NCBI GenBank assembly: GCA_964350875.1
Contig: CAYGLT010000054.1
Coordinates: forward strand, 1-16,326
DNA: 16,326 nucleotides
DNA from: JAHBXC01 sp964350875
Lineage (GTDB): Bacteria > Planctomycetota > Phycisphaerae > Phycisphaerales > UBA1924
Direction of reading: 5' to 3'
The position numbers and the translations under genes were made by a program. Shown piece by piece: positions 1 to 7,049 of this stretch. Numbering within the stretch: position 1 is the stretch's first letter; each line of letters begins with the position of its first letter. A model generated the notes under the pieces. The model did not search any database. It was not told the DNA's origin and worked only from the letters and a program-made list of their open reading frames with translations.

Positions 1-17
1 TGGCGGGCGAGCCGCCA
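1..17. other. Short hairpin at window edge
   Basis: Bases 1-6 (TGGCGG) and 12-17 (CCGCCA) form a 6-bp perfect inverted repeat with a 5-base loop. No T-run follows on either strand within the window. It may be part of the end of a gene to the left that cannot be seen. No gene is visible in bases 1-121. Confidence 0.3.
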
Positions 18-39
18 GTGGCACGCGGAGAGGCATCGC

Positions 40-81
40 AAAAACAAACAACGGGCGGACCGGTTGATCCGGCCCGCCCGT
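40..81 (-). terminator. Rho-independent terminator of the coiled-coil lipoprotein gene
   Basis: Bases 51-63 and 69-81 form a 13-position stem with a single A-C mismatch (GC-rich arms, loop TTGAT). Read on the minus strand, the stem is followed directly by a T-rich tract (complement of bases 40-50, nine T in eleven). It lies about 40 bases beyond the stop codon of the minus-strand gene ending at 122. Orientation is clear because the plus strand has no T-run after the stem. Confidence 0.85.
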
Positions 82-121
82 CGGGTTCACTCAGGGAAGT
101 TGTTCACTGCCCGAGCGACGA

Positions 122-2965
122 TCAGTCGTTGGTAGGAACATTGGCGAACGCGGGACGCGAGGGACGCGCGTTCGGGCTGGTCTTGCCCGTGGGCGAGCCA
201 GGGTTGGTCTGGAACGACTCGCTGACGGTCTGGTAGGAGACATCGGGGGTGTTGGGGGTGGGAGTCGTGCCCGGCATGGCGAGGCGGACATCCCAGTTCT
301 GACGGGCGGCCGTCTGGAACTGGTTGCTGCGCTCCTGCAGGGTGACCATGGCCTGGTGGGCCATGTGCTGGTGGGCCTCGGCGGCGGCGACGGCCTGCTC
401 CTGGCGAGCGGCGATCTGCTGGTTGGAGAGGTAGCGCTGGGCGTAGGCCTGGTTGCGCTCCGAGACGGTCTGCACCATGCGGGTGCTGAACTGCGCGACG
501 GTGGCGTTCTCGAGGGCGTCGGCCTCGGCGAGCCACGCGTTGATGGTCGCGTCGTTGATGCGGGTCTGCGCGAGGATCGTCGCACGGGCGGCGGCGTCGT
601 CGGCGCGGAACATGTCACGCTGCGCGTCGGCGGAGGCCATGGCGCGCTCGACATCGGCCTTGCCAGCGAGGCGCTGGGCGTTGACGACATTGAGCATGTG
701 CGAGACATCCGCCTTGGCGACGAGGCGCTGCGACTCGTTGAACGCCTCGAGCTTCTCGACCTCGGCCATGGCCTTGGTGTTGAAGGCGCCGGCGACGCTC
801 ACGGCCTCGTCGTAGGACGCGCGGGCGACCTCGACGAACGACTGGCTGGCCTGATCGAGACGGGCGAGTTCGGCGCTGAGGATGCGGCGAGCGGAAGCGA
901 CTTCCTGACGCATCTGCGAGACGAGCGCCTTCTGCGAGGTCTCGAGGGCGTTGGCCTCGGCGACGAGACGCTTGAACTCGGCGTCGCCGCGACGGCGGGT
1001 GGCGTCGAGCTGGACGCGGAGCGACTGGACCTCGGCGGCGCCTGCGCGATCGTTCGCTTCGGCGCTGGCGAGGAGCTGGGTCGCGGCGGCCTTGCCCTTG
1101 TCGAGGACCTTGGTGGCCTCGCCCTTGAGGTTGGTCACGAGGGCGAAGGTGTCGTTGCGCGAGGCGTCGGCCTCGGCCTTGGAACGGGCGAGTTGGGCCT
1201 CGCCCTTGCGGACGAGCGCGTCGGCCTGCGCGTTGAGTTCGATGGCCTCGGCGTTGGCGACCTGCTGGAAGGTGTCGGCCTTCGCGAGCATCTCGGTGGC
1301 CTGGGCCTCGGTGTTGTCGAGCCAGACCTGCAGTTTGCTGGCGCGCTCCTCGTAGGAAGCGAGCGTGGTCTTCTGCTGGGCGTCGGCCTGGATGCGGACC
1401 TTCACGGCCTCGCCGAGCTGGGCCTTGAACATCGCGACATGGCCGGGATCGACCACGGTCGGGATGCCGGGGGCGTCAGCGAAGGCGGGGGTGGCCTGCG
1501 AGGGGGACGCGTCGGGGTTCTTGGGCTCGATCTTGCCGGGGAACTCGACATTGCCCTGCGCGAGTTGCTGGGCGAGGGTGCGGAAGACCTCGGCGCGGAT
1601 GGTCGCGGCCTTGGCGTCGGCCTCGGCCTTCAACTGCTCGTACTGCGACTCGGCGAGGACGACCTGGTGGGTGGCCTCTTCGCGGAGCGCGTTGGCGAGG
1701 GCTTCGGCCTCGGCCTTGATGAAGTTGGAGCGGGCCTCGGACTCGATGCGGTCGGCCTGGGCGCGGAGCATCTGCGACTGGGCGACGCCGTGCTCGCGGA
1801 AGGTCTCGAGCGCGCTCATCTGGCTGTCGAAGTCGGCCTGCGAGACGCTGATGATCTTCTCGGCTTCGCTGCGCATGCGGGCGATGTCGGCCTGCGCTTC
1901 GCGGACGACGGCGTCGGCCTGACGGCGCATGGCCTCGGCCTCGGCCTTGGCCTGCTCGAACTCGGTGTCAGCGGTCTTGAGGGCGAGCTTGAAGCCGGCC
2001 TCGGCGTCGCTGCTGGTCTTCGCGCCGGCCTTGGCGTTGAGTTCGTCGAAGATCGCCTTGCTCTTGGCCTCGAGGGAAGCGGCGCGCTGGCGCAGTTCGC
2101 TGCTCTTGGCGGCGGTCTGCTGGGTGACGCTCTTGATCTGCTCGTTCAGTTCGGCGGCGCGGGCTTCGGACTGCTCGGCGACCGACTTGCTGGCGATGCG
2201 GAGCGCCTTGATCTTGCTGTGCGCGCGGGCCTCGGTCATGTCCGCGATCTTGATCATCTGCTCGATCTCGGCGGAGCCCTGACGCTCGACGGCGACGCGG
2301 GCGGCGAGCATCTTCTGATACTCGGCCTCGGAAGAGCGGAGTTCGGTGTCGGCGATCGAGCGCATGCGCTCGAACTCGGCCTGACGCTCCTTGAGGGTGG
2401 CGCGCACGACGGCGGCGCCCTCGCGGGCCTGCGCGTCGTAGGCCTCCTGCTTGGCGATCGCCTGCGCGGAGAGTTCCTCGAGCTTGGCCTCGTACTGGCG
2501 GTCGAGCGAAGCGGCCTTCGCGATCGAGCTCTCGTGCGAGGAGACGGCGGACTGCCAGGCAGACTCGCGCTGCGCGAGTTCGTTGGCCTGGACGGCGTCA
2601 CGCTCGGCCTTGTAGGCCTGCGCGGCGGCGCGGCGGCCTTCGATGTCGGCGGTGGCGTTGCGCGCCTCGCTCAGCCAGATGGCCGGGAGTTCGATGGTCG
2701 CGGCCTGCTCCTCGAACCACTGCTTGTCGACGGAGCCCTTCACGCCCTGCGGGTCGATCGAGACCGTCGCCTTGCTGGCGAGCTGGTCGCGGGTCAGCGC
2801 GCCGGAGTTGGGGTTGTACGACGACTTGGAGTCGGTCGAGCAGCCGACGAGCGCGCCGGCGGCGAGCGCGGCGACAAGGCCGGTGATGAAGACGGGACGG
2901 CTCTCCAGAGCGGCGCGTGCCGCCGGAGCGCTGTGCAGTTTGCGGACATGCTTGGGCGTGTTCAT
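122..2965 (-). CDS. Giant Ala/Glu-rich coiled-coil lipoprotein, function unknown
   Basis: The predicted protein has 947 residues. Residues 1-41 form a lipoprotein signal peptide: basic n-region, hydrophobic h-region around 25-40, and a lipobox L-V-G-C with the lipidated Cys at 42 followed by Ser. A short non-repetitive part (about 43-100) follows, then two very long Ala/Glu/Gln/Arg-rich helical segments, about 100-465 and 510-890. They are separated by a Pro-rich break near 467-508. The C-terminal 50 residues are Pro/Thr/Ser/Asn-rich and probably disordered. Ala-x-x-x-Ala spacing and runs that look like 11-residue repeats suggest extended amphipathic helices. The ATG at 2965 is chosen because it gives an ideal signal peptide and has GAGGA 10 bases upstream (2976-2980); the open frame runs on to 3181 but that part looks non-coding. 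I do not recognise a named family. A structural or envelope-spanning role is an inference from shape and lipidation. Confidence 0.85.
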   Translation of the reverse strand: MNTPKHVRKLHSAPAARAALESRPVFITGLVAALAAGALVGCSTDSKSSYNPNSGALTRDQLASKATVSIDPQGVKGSVDKQWFEEQAATIELPAIWLSEARNATADIEGRRAAAQAYKAERDAVQANELAQRESAWQSAVSSHESSIAKAASLDRQYEAKLEELSAQAIAKQEAYDAQAREGAAVVRATLKERQAEFERMRSIADTELRSSEAEYQKMLAARVAVERQGSAEIEQMIKIADMTEARAHSKIKALRIASKSVAEQSEARAAELNEQIKSVTQQTAAKSSELRQRAASLEAKSKAIFDELNAKAGAKTSSDAEAGFKLALKTADTEFEQAKAEAEAMRRQADAVVREAQADIARMRSEAEKIISVSQADFDSQMSALETFREHGVAQSQMLRAQADRIESEARSNFIKAEAEALANALREEATHQVVLAESQYEQLKAEADAKAATIRAEVFRTLAQQLAQGNVEFPGKIEPKNPDASPSQATPAFADAPGIPTVVDPGHVAMFKAQLGEAVKVRIQADAQQKTTLASYEERASKLQVWLDNTEAQATEMLAKADTFQQVANAEAIELNAQADALVRKGEAQLARSKAEADASRNDTFALVTNLKGEATKVLDKGKAAATQLLASAEANDRAGAAEVQSLRVQLDATRRRGDAEFKRLVAEANALETSQKALVSQMRQEVASARRILSAELARLDQASQSFVEVARASYDEAVSVAGAFNTKAMAEVEKLEAFNESQRLVAKADVSHMLNVVNAQRLAGKADVERAMASADAQRDMFRADDAAARATILAQTRINDATINAWLAEADALENATVAQFSTRMVQTVSERNQAYAQRYLSNQQIAARQEQAVAAAEAHQHMAHQAMVTLQERSNQFQTAARQNWDVRLAMPGTTPTPNTPDVSYQTVSESFQTNPGSPTGKTSPNARPSRPAFANVPTND

Positions 2966-3010
2966 GGGAGACTTATCCTCGTGCGTGAGTGGAACCCTGT
3001 GGACTCGGCG

Positions 3011-3033
3011 GGCGTGGTTGATTGGTTCACGCC
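3011..3033. repeat. Inverted repeat in the divergent promoter region
   Basis: GGCGTG at 3011-3016 and CACGCC at 3028-3033 are perfect 6-bp arms around an 11-base AT-richer loop. It lies 46-68 bases upstream of the lipoprotein ATG. It could be an operator half-site pair or an RNA hairpin in that gene's leader; the sequence does not decide. Confidence 0.3.
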
Positions 3034-3255
3034 CCCCGATAGGGCGCGATGTGCTCGCCAACTCGTCAGCCCACATCGGCCCCTCTCCCGGCCGTATTGA
3101 CGATGAGGGGCGTGCGCGCCGGTCTCGGCCCGGCACACCCGTCGCGGCCGACACGGGCGTCACTCCCGGCACAGAGCGCACAGGTTCGCTCGATGCAGGT
3201 CCGATTCATCGAACGGCGTGCCGTCCGGATCGCGCGGCGCAACCGGAACAGCCCC

Positions 3256-3261
3256 TACACT
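3256..3261 (+). promoter_or_regulatory. TACACT -10-like box upstream of tpiA
   Basis: TACACT fits the TAnnnT -10 consensus of high-GC bacteria and lies 54 bases before the tpiA ATG. No good -35 hexamer is visible at 16-18 bases upstream. The same hexamer occurs before secG, the PDZ gene and mscL. Confidence 0.45.
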
Positions 3262-3315
3262 TCGCACTGGCCGCGCGCTCGACACCCGGCGCGCAACACG
3301 CACGGAGCACTGCGC

Positions 3316-4098
3316 ATGGATCGGAAGCCGTTTGTCGGGGGCAACTGGAAGATGAACCTGTCGCGCGAGCACGCGCAGGATCTCGCGGGCGAGGTTGTGG
3401 AGGGTCTGAGAACCTCGGGCGATGGACCGAGAACCGCGGAGGTCGCGGTGTTCCCGGCGTTCGTGCATCTCGACGCGGTCCGTCAGGTTCTCGGCGATCA
3501 GGACGCGCGCGGCGTCATTCTCGGCGCGCAGGACTGCTATCACGAGCCGGACGGCGCGTTCACGGGCGAGGTGTCGTTCGCGATGCTCCGTGACCTCGGC
3601 GTGCGCGCGGTGCTTACAGGCCACTCGGAGCGTCGGCATGTGCTGCACGAGCCCGACTCGCTGGTGAACGCGAAGACGCGTGCCGCGTTGTCGAACGGCA
3701 TGACCTGCGTGCTGTGCGTGGGTGAGACTCTGGAACAGCGCGAGGACAACGCGACCGACGCGATCAACGAGCACCAACTCCGCGAGGGGCTCAAGGGTGT
3801 CTCGCACGCGCACGCGGAGCGGCTGGTCATCGCGTACGAGCCGGTGTGGGCGATCGGTACGGGCAAGACCGCGAGCGCCGGCGACGCCCAGATGGCCCAT
3901 GCGGCGATCCGGAAGGTCCTGGGCTCGCTCTTCGGGGATTCCGTGGCTCGGGCGACCCGCGTGATCTACGGCGGGTCGGTGAAGCCCTCGAACGCCCCGG
4001 AACTGGCCCGGGAGCCCGACATCGACGGGTTCCTGGTGGGCGGGGCCTCCCTGAACGCCAAGGACTTCTGCGCCATCGTCGGGGCCATCGCTCCGTAA
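3316..4098 (+). CDS. tpiA: Triosephosphate isomerase
   Basis: The protein interconverts dihydroxyacetone phosphate and glyceraldehyde 3-phosphate in glycolysis and gluconeogenesis; it is cytosolic. At 260 residues it has the usual length for the family. Visible signatures are the substrate-binding N10-W-K12 near the N terminus, the electrophile His103 in TGHSERR, the catalytic base Glu175 in YEPVWAIGTGK with the following flexible loop, and the phosphate-binding GGSVKP and DGFLVGGASL segments. All key residues are present. The ATG at 3316 is supported by GGAG at 3304-3307 (8-base spacing) and by the conserved N terminus beginning directly; the open frame upstream to 3049 is not conserved sequence. 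It is followed after 64 bases by secG, a pairing found in many bacteria. Confidence 0.98.
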   Translation: MDRKPFVGGNWKMNLSREHAQDLAGEVVEGLRTSGDGPRTAEVAVFPAFVHLDAVRQVLGDQDARGVILGAQDCYHEPDGAFTGEVSFAMLRDLGVRAVLTGHSERRHVLHEPDSLVNAKTRAALSNGMTCVLCVGETLEQREDNATDAINEHQLREGLKGVSHAHAERLVIAYEPVWAIGTGKTASAGDAQMAHAAIRKVLGSLFGDSVARATRVIYGGSVKPSNAPELAREPDIDGFLVGGASLNAKDFCAIVGAIAP

Positions 4099-4120
4099 GG
4101 CCTCTCGCCTACCCCCGACC

Positions 4121-4126
4121 TACACT
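4121..4126 (+). promoter_or_regulatory. TACACT -10-like box upstream of secG
   Basis: TACACT lies 36 bases before the secG ATG, in the short gap after tpiA. It may give secG-yicC their own promoter in addition to read-through from tpiA. No clear -35 element is visible. Confidence 0.4.
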
Positions 4127-4162
4127 TCCGGCTCACCTCCCACTCTGCGAGAACCCCGCCTG

Positions 4163-4597
4163 ATGCTTTCCATGCTTCCGCTGACCCCGACCCTCGCCAT
4201 GGCCCAATGGATGCTCGCGCTGATGGTCGTCGGGTTCCTGTTCGTGTGCGTGCTCCTGATCCTGATCATCCTGATCCAGAAACCCCAGGGCGGCGGCCTT
4301 TCGGGCGCCTTCGGATCGGGCGGCGCGCAGGGTTCGGGCCAGACGGTCTTCGGCGCCCGCACGGGCGACGCGCTCACGATCGGCACGATCAGTGTCTTTG
4401 TGCTCTACCTGCTCGTGGCCGTCGGACTGAACTACGCGATCCGTCCTTCGGGCCCTGTGAATGTCGCGCCGACCGCGACCTCCGCCGAGCAGCCCGCCAC
4501 GGGCACGGCGCCGGCGCCCGAGGAGGCGATCACGACGACCAACCCGGCGACGCCGTTCGAGCCCGTCCCGGTCCGCGAGCCGGAGCCCCAGCCCTGA
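4163..4597 (+). CDS. secG: Preprotein translocase subunit SecG
   Basis: SecG is a small inner-membrane subunit of the SecYEG channel that assists SecA-driven export. The 144-residue protein shows the two expected membrane segments (about 16-38 and 71-90). They are joined by the diagnostic cytoplasmic loop QKPQGGGLSGAFGSGG (39-54), rich in Gly. A Pro/Ala/Thr/Glu-rich tail (about 95-144) follows the second membrane segment. ATG at 4163 is the first in frame after the TACACT box; a second ATG at 4175 is also possible, and neither has a strong Shine-Dalgarno sequence. The stop codon overlaps the proposed CTG start of yicC by four bases, so the two are probably translationally coupled. Confidence 0.95.
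   Translation: MLSMLPLTPTLAMAQWMLALMVVGFLFVCVLLILIILIQKPQGGGLSGAFGSGGAQGSGQTVFGARTGDALTIGTISVFVLYLLVAVGLNYAIRPSGPVNVAPTATSAEQPATGTAPAPEEAITTTNPATPFEPVPVREPEPQP
4582..4585 (+). promoter_or_regulatory. Shine-Dalgarno site that favours a CTG start for yicC
   Basis: GGAG at 4582-4585 lies 8 bases before CTG 4594-4596, the ideal spacing, but 20 bases before the first in-frame ATG at 4606. No other Shine-Dalgarno-like sequence is closer to that ATG. Confidence 0.5.
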
Positions 4598-5481
4598 TCC
4601 GCTCCATGACGGGCTTCGGCGAGGCCTCACTCCACACCGAGGGTGTGCATTACCACCTCGAGGTGCGTTCGCTCAACAACCGGTACTTCAAGGCGTCGAT
4701 CCGCCTGCCCGACGACCTGCAAGGTCTGGAGGCGGAACTGGAATCCGCGCTGCGCGCACGCATCTCGCGCGGGGCGCTCGTGCTCATCGGCAAGGTCTCC
4801 GACACCTCGGGCGGCGCGGCCCATGTCGTCAACGAGTCCGCGCTGCGCGGCTACCTCGAGACCATCGAACGGCTCAAGAAGCCCGCGAACGCCGACTTCA
4901 CCGTTGACGCCGCCAACCTGCTCTCGCTCCCGGGCGTGCTCCAGCCCAGCGACGACGAAGAGCGCCTGCACAAGGCGCGTTCGGCGTTCATGACGATGCT
5001 CGACGCCGCGATCGAGAAACTCGTCGCGATGCGCGCGCAGGAAGGCGCGAAACTCAACGAGGAGTTGATGGTCCACCAGCGCGTGATCCACGACAAACTG
5101 GAACGCGTGCAGGCACGGGCCCCGCAGGTCGTGCAGGACTATGAGCGCCGCTTGAAGGAGCGGACCGAGCGTCTGCTCCAGCAGGCGGGCTTCGTGGCCG
5201 AGCCGGCGGATGTGATCCGCGATGTGGCGGCGTTCTCCGAGAAGGCGGACATCGCGGAGGAGATCCAGCGTCTCGGCGCCCACATCGAACAATTCTCGGA
5301 ACTCCTCGGGGCGCCCGAGGACAAGCCGGTCGGCCGCACGCTCGATTTCCTTGCGCAGGAGATGCTCCGCGAGGCGAACACGATCGGGAGCAAGTGCGCG
5401 GACGCGGACATCGCCCGGGATGTCGTGGAGATCAAAGGGGCGATCGATCGGATCAAGGAACAGGTCCAGAATGTGGAATAG
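4594..5481 (+). CDS. yicC: YicC family endoribonuclease, probable CTG start
   Basis: YicC/YloC proteins are ring-forming RNases linked to small-RNA and mRNA turnover. From CTG 4594 the protein has 295 residues, close to the roughly 290 of the family. It starts IRSMTGFGEASL, matching the conserved family N terminus (E. coli YicC begins MIRSMTAYA). The N-terminal YicC domain covers about 1-155. The C-terminal DUF1732 domain shows DIAEEIQRLGAHIEQF, then GRTLDFLAQEMLREANTIGSK, and ends IKEQVQNVE as in homologues. Starting at ATG 4606 would give 291 residues and lose the conserved IRS. The CTG overlaps the secG stop (CTGA) and has GGAG at proper spacing. It is probably co-transcribed with tpiA and secG. 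Family assignment is secure; the start is inferred. Confidence 0.93.
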   Translation: MIRSMTGFGEASLHTEGVHYHLEVRSLNNRYFKASIRLPDDLQGLEAELESALRARISRGALVLIGKVSDTSGGAAHVVNESALRGYLETIERLKKPANADFTVDAANLLSLPGVLQPSDDEERLHKARSAFMTMLDAAIEKLVAMRAQEGAKLNEELMVHQRVIHDKLERVQARAPQVVQDYERRLKERTERLLQQAGFVAEPADVIRDVAAFSEKADIAEEIQRLGAHIEQFSELLGAPEDKPVGRTLDFLAQEMLREANTIGSKCADADIARDVVEIKGAIDRIKEQVQNVE

Positions 5482-5563
5482 GGCCGTCTCTCCGGCAAAC
5501 TCGGCTGGACAGATGGCGCCTCCGGCCTCATGATTGATGCGTAGAGAACTTCGTACCGGGCCA

Positions 5564-5585
5564 TGGGGCGGCTTCGGCCGCTTCG
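5564..5585 (+). other. UUCG-tetraloop hairpin between yicC and the kinase gene
   Basis: Bases 5564-5572 and 5577-5585 pair through nine positions (two G-U and one terminal U-G wobble) around a C(UUCG)G tetraloop. It lies 83 bases after the yicC stop and 50 bases before the kinase ATG. No T-run follows, so it is not a standard terminator; it could mark a processed 3' end or lie in the leader of the next gene. Confidence 0.45.
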
Positions 5586-5619
5586 CAGGCGCCCTCCGAT
5601 GACTTCCCCCGACCGCTAC

Positions 5620-5624
5620 GGAGG
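5620..5624 (+). promoter_or_regulatory. Strong Shine-Dalgarno GGAGG deciding the kinase start
   Basis: GGAGG with 10-base spacing to ATG 5635 is the best ribosome binding site in the area. The two upstream in-frame ATGs (5563, 5599) have no comparable site. Confidence 0.55.
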
Positions 5625-5634
5625 CATCCCGCCG

Positions 5635-6942
5635 ATGCCGACCAAACCCGGGACCGACACCCCCCCACCCGAGATTGATCTTGGCGCCGATCCTTCGGGG
5701 TCGTCGATCCACACGCCGTCGATCAGCGATCCCGGGGCCTCGCAGACCTCGATGGTCGGGCCGGCCGTCGAGCCGAGTTCATCCTCGGTCGGGCAGATCC
5801 AGCCCAGCAGCGCGCTGCTCTCGGTTCACACCATGTCGGGGACCGGGCTGACGCTCAACACGGGTGTCGGGCTTGTCGCGAGCAGCGCCGATCGCACGCC
5901 GGGCGCCGCTGAACTCAGTCGTGAACAGTTCGGGGCGGAAGAACTCGCGATCGTGCTGTCGCACTTCGACATCGGGGTGATCCACGCGGTGCACGAGTTC
6001 CGCCGGGGCTCTCGCCGCGCGCCGAAGATGCTGTTCAAGGCGGACCGGGGCACGGTGCTGCTCAAGCGCCGCGCGCCGGGTCGCGACGAAGCGCACCGGG
6101 TGCAGTTCAGTCACCGCGTGCAGGTGAAACTCTCCGAGCAGCACTTCCCCCTGCCCAAACTCATCAAGGACCGCGCGAACGGCGAAACGCTCGTCAAATA
6201 CAGCGGGCGCATCTACGAACTCTTCGAGTTCATCCCGGGCACGCGCTACGACGCGACCCTCCCCGCGACTTCCGACGCGGGCCACGCGCTGGCGCTCTTC
6301 CACAAACTCATCGCCTCGGTCCCCACCGAGGACCTGCAGCCCACGCTCGGCTATCACTCGGTGGACGCGATCGATCGGCAGTTCGCGATGATCACCCAGC
6401 GCGCCAAAGCCGAAGGCGACGACTCGCTCGTCGCGCTGTGCGAGCACCTCCGACCGATGTACCACGCGGCGTCGAAGCGCGTCGACAAACTGGGCATCCG
6501 GCATTGGCCGGCGCAACTGGTCCACGGCGACTGGCACCCGGGCAACACGCTCTATCGCGGGCCCCATGTCGTCGCGGTGATCGACTTCGACTCGCTCCGT
6601 CTCGAGCCGCGGGTGCTGGATGTCGCCAACGGCGCCCTCCAGTTCTCGATCACAATGGACGGCGACGACCTGGACCGCTGGCCCGATCACCTCGACGAAT
6701 CCCGGTTCAAGCGGTTCTGCCGCGGCTACGACGCCGTCGAGGAGTGCATCCTCTCGACCGCCGAGATCGACGCCGTGCCCGATCTGATGATCGAGGCGTT
6801 GATCCTGGAGGCGGCCGCACCGATCGCGGCGACGGGGTCGTTCGCGGGGCACGACGGCGGGGCGTTCCTCCGGATGGTGGAGCGCAAGTGCCGTTGGATG
6901 CTGGAGAACAAGGCGCGGCTCGTGCGGCTCATCTCTGACTGA
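5635..6942 (+). CDS. APH/choline-kinase-fold phosphotransferase with a low-complexity N terminus
   Basis: The 435-residue protein has a kinase-like C-terminal domain from about residue 95. A small-lobe strand carries a probable ATP-binding lysine near 144 (VLLKRRAPG). YELFEFIPG follows as a hinge-like segment. The catalytic loop HGDWHPGN contains His297, Asp299 and Asn304, and IDFD contains the metal-binding Asp317. These are the hallmarks of aminoglycoside phosphotransferase, homoserine kinase and CotS-like families. The substrate cannot be read from sequence. Residues 1-93 are Pro/Ser/Thr/Gly-rich and lack a signal peptide or membrane segment. Three in-frame ATGs exist (5563, 5599, 5635). 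The last is chosen because GGAGG lies 10 bases upstream (5620-5624), and because the first overlaps the UUCG hairpin. It follows yicC by 153 bases and may be transcribed separately. Confidence 0.85.
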   Translation: MPTKPGTDTPPPEIDLGADPSGSSIHTPSISDPGASQTSMVGPAVEPSSSSVGQIQPSSALLSVHTMSGTGLTLNTGVGLVASSADRTPGAAELSREQFGAEELAIVLSHFDIGVIHAVHEFRRGSRRAPKMLFKADRGTVLLKRRAPGRDEAHRVQFSHRVQVKLSEQHFPLPKLIKDRANGETLVKYSGRIYELFEFIPGTRYDATLPATSDAGHALALFHKLIASVPTEDLQPTLGYHSVDAIDRQFAMITQRAKAEGDDSLVALCEHLRPMYHAASKRVDKLGIRHWPAQLVHGDWHPGNTLYRGPHVVAVIDFDSLRLEPRVLDVANGALQFSITMDGDDLDRWPDHLDESRFKRFCRGYDAVEECILSTAEIDAVPDLMIEALILEAAAPIAATGSFAGHDGGAFLRMVERKCRWMLENKARLVRLISD

Positions 6943-6952
6943 ACCGCATGGA

Positions 6953-6969
6953 GACCCCCGAACGGGGTC
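6953..6969 (+). other. Hairpin after the phosphotransferase gene
   Basis: GACCCC at 6953-6958 and GGGGTC at 6964-6969 form a perfect 6-bp stem with a 5-base loop, 10 bases after the stop codon at 6942. No T-tract follows, so termination here is uncertain. Confidence 0.4.
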
Positions 6970-7016
6970 CGAGAACGCCTCCAGAAAAGTCCGCACCCGA
7001 GGCCCCCCGGTTCGGG

Positions 7017-7022
7017 TACACT
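7017..7022 (+). promoter_or_regulatory. TACACT -10-like box upstream of the PDZ gene
   Basis: TACACT preceded by GGG lies 27 bases before ATG 7050, implying a leader of about 20 bases that contains the Shine-Dalgarno sequence at 7041-7045. No strong -35 is visible. Confidence 0.45.
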
Positions 7023-7049
7023 TTCAGGTACTCCGGCTGAGAGGAAGCC

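Larger units (their letters stand above)
2966..3315. other. Divergent intergenic region between the lipoprotein gene and tpiA
   Basis: This 350-base stretch has no convincing gene; open frames crossing it are extensions of the flanking genes without start signals. It should hold promoters for both directions. It contains an inverted repeat at 3011-3033 (6-bp arms GGCGTG/CACGCC, 11-base loop), a second short one near 3190-3212 (TCGATG/CATCGA), the TACACT -10-like box of tpiA at 3256-3261 and the ribosome binding sites of both genes at its ends. Confidence 0.7.

Noticed and set aside
122..2965. Repetitive GGCCTCGGC strings as a DNA tandem repeat
   Set aside because: They are irregularly spaced and explained by repeated Ala-Glu-Ala codons in the helical protein.
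356..3100. A 914-codon open frame on the plus strand opposite the lipoprotein gene
   Set aside because: It is exactly antisense to codons rich in GCC/GCG and GAG, which yield Gly/Leu/Arg-rich shadow frames in GC-rich DNA. The minus frame has a signal peptide, ribosome site and terminator; the plus frame has none.
2966..3181. A longer start for the lipoprotein gene
   Set aside because: The extra 72 residues are Arg/Pro-rich and would bury the signal peptide; the ATG at 2965 has a Shine-Dalgarno sequence.
4207..4593. Upstream extension of the yicC frame through secG
   Set aside because: It is an out-of-frame reading of secG with Arg/Gly/Pro-rich shadow sequence; conserved YicC residues begin only at the CTG.
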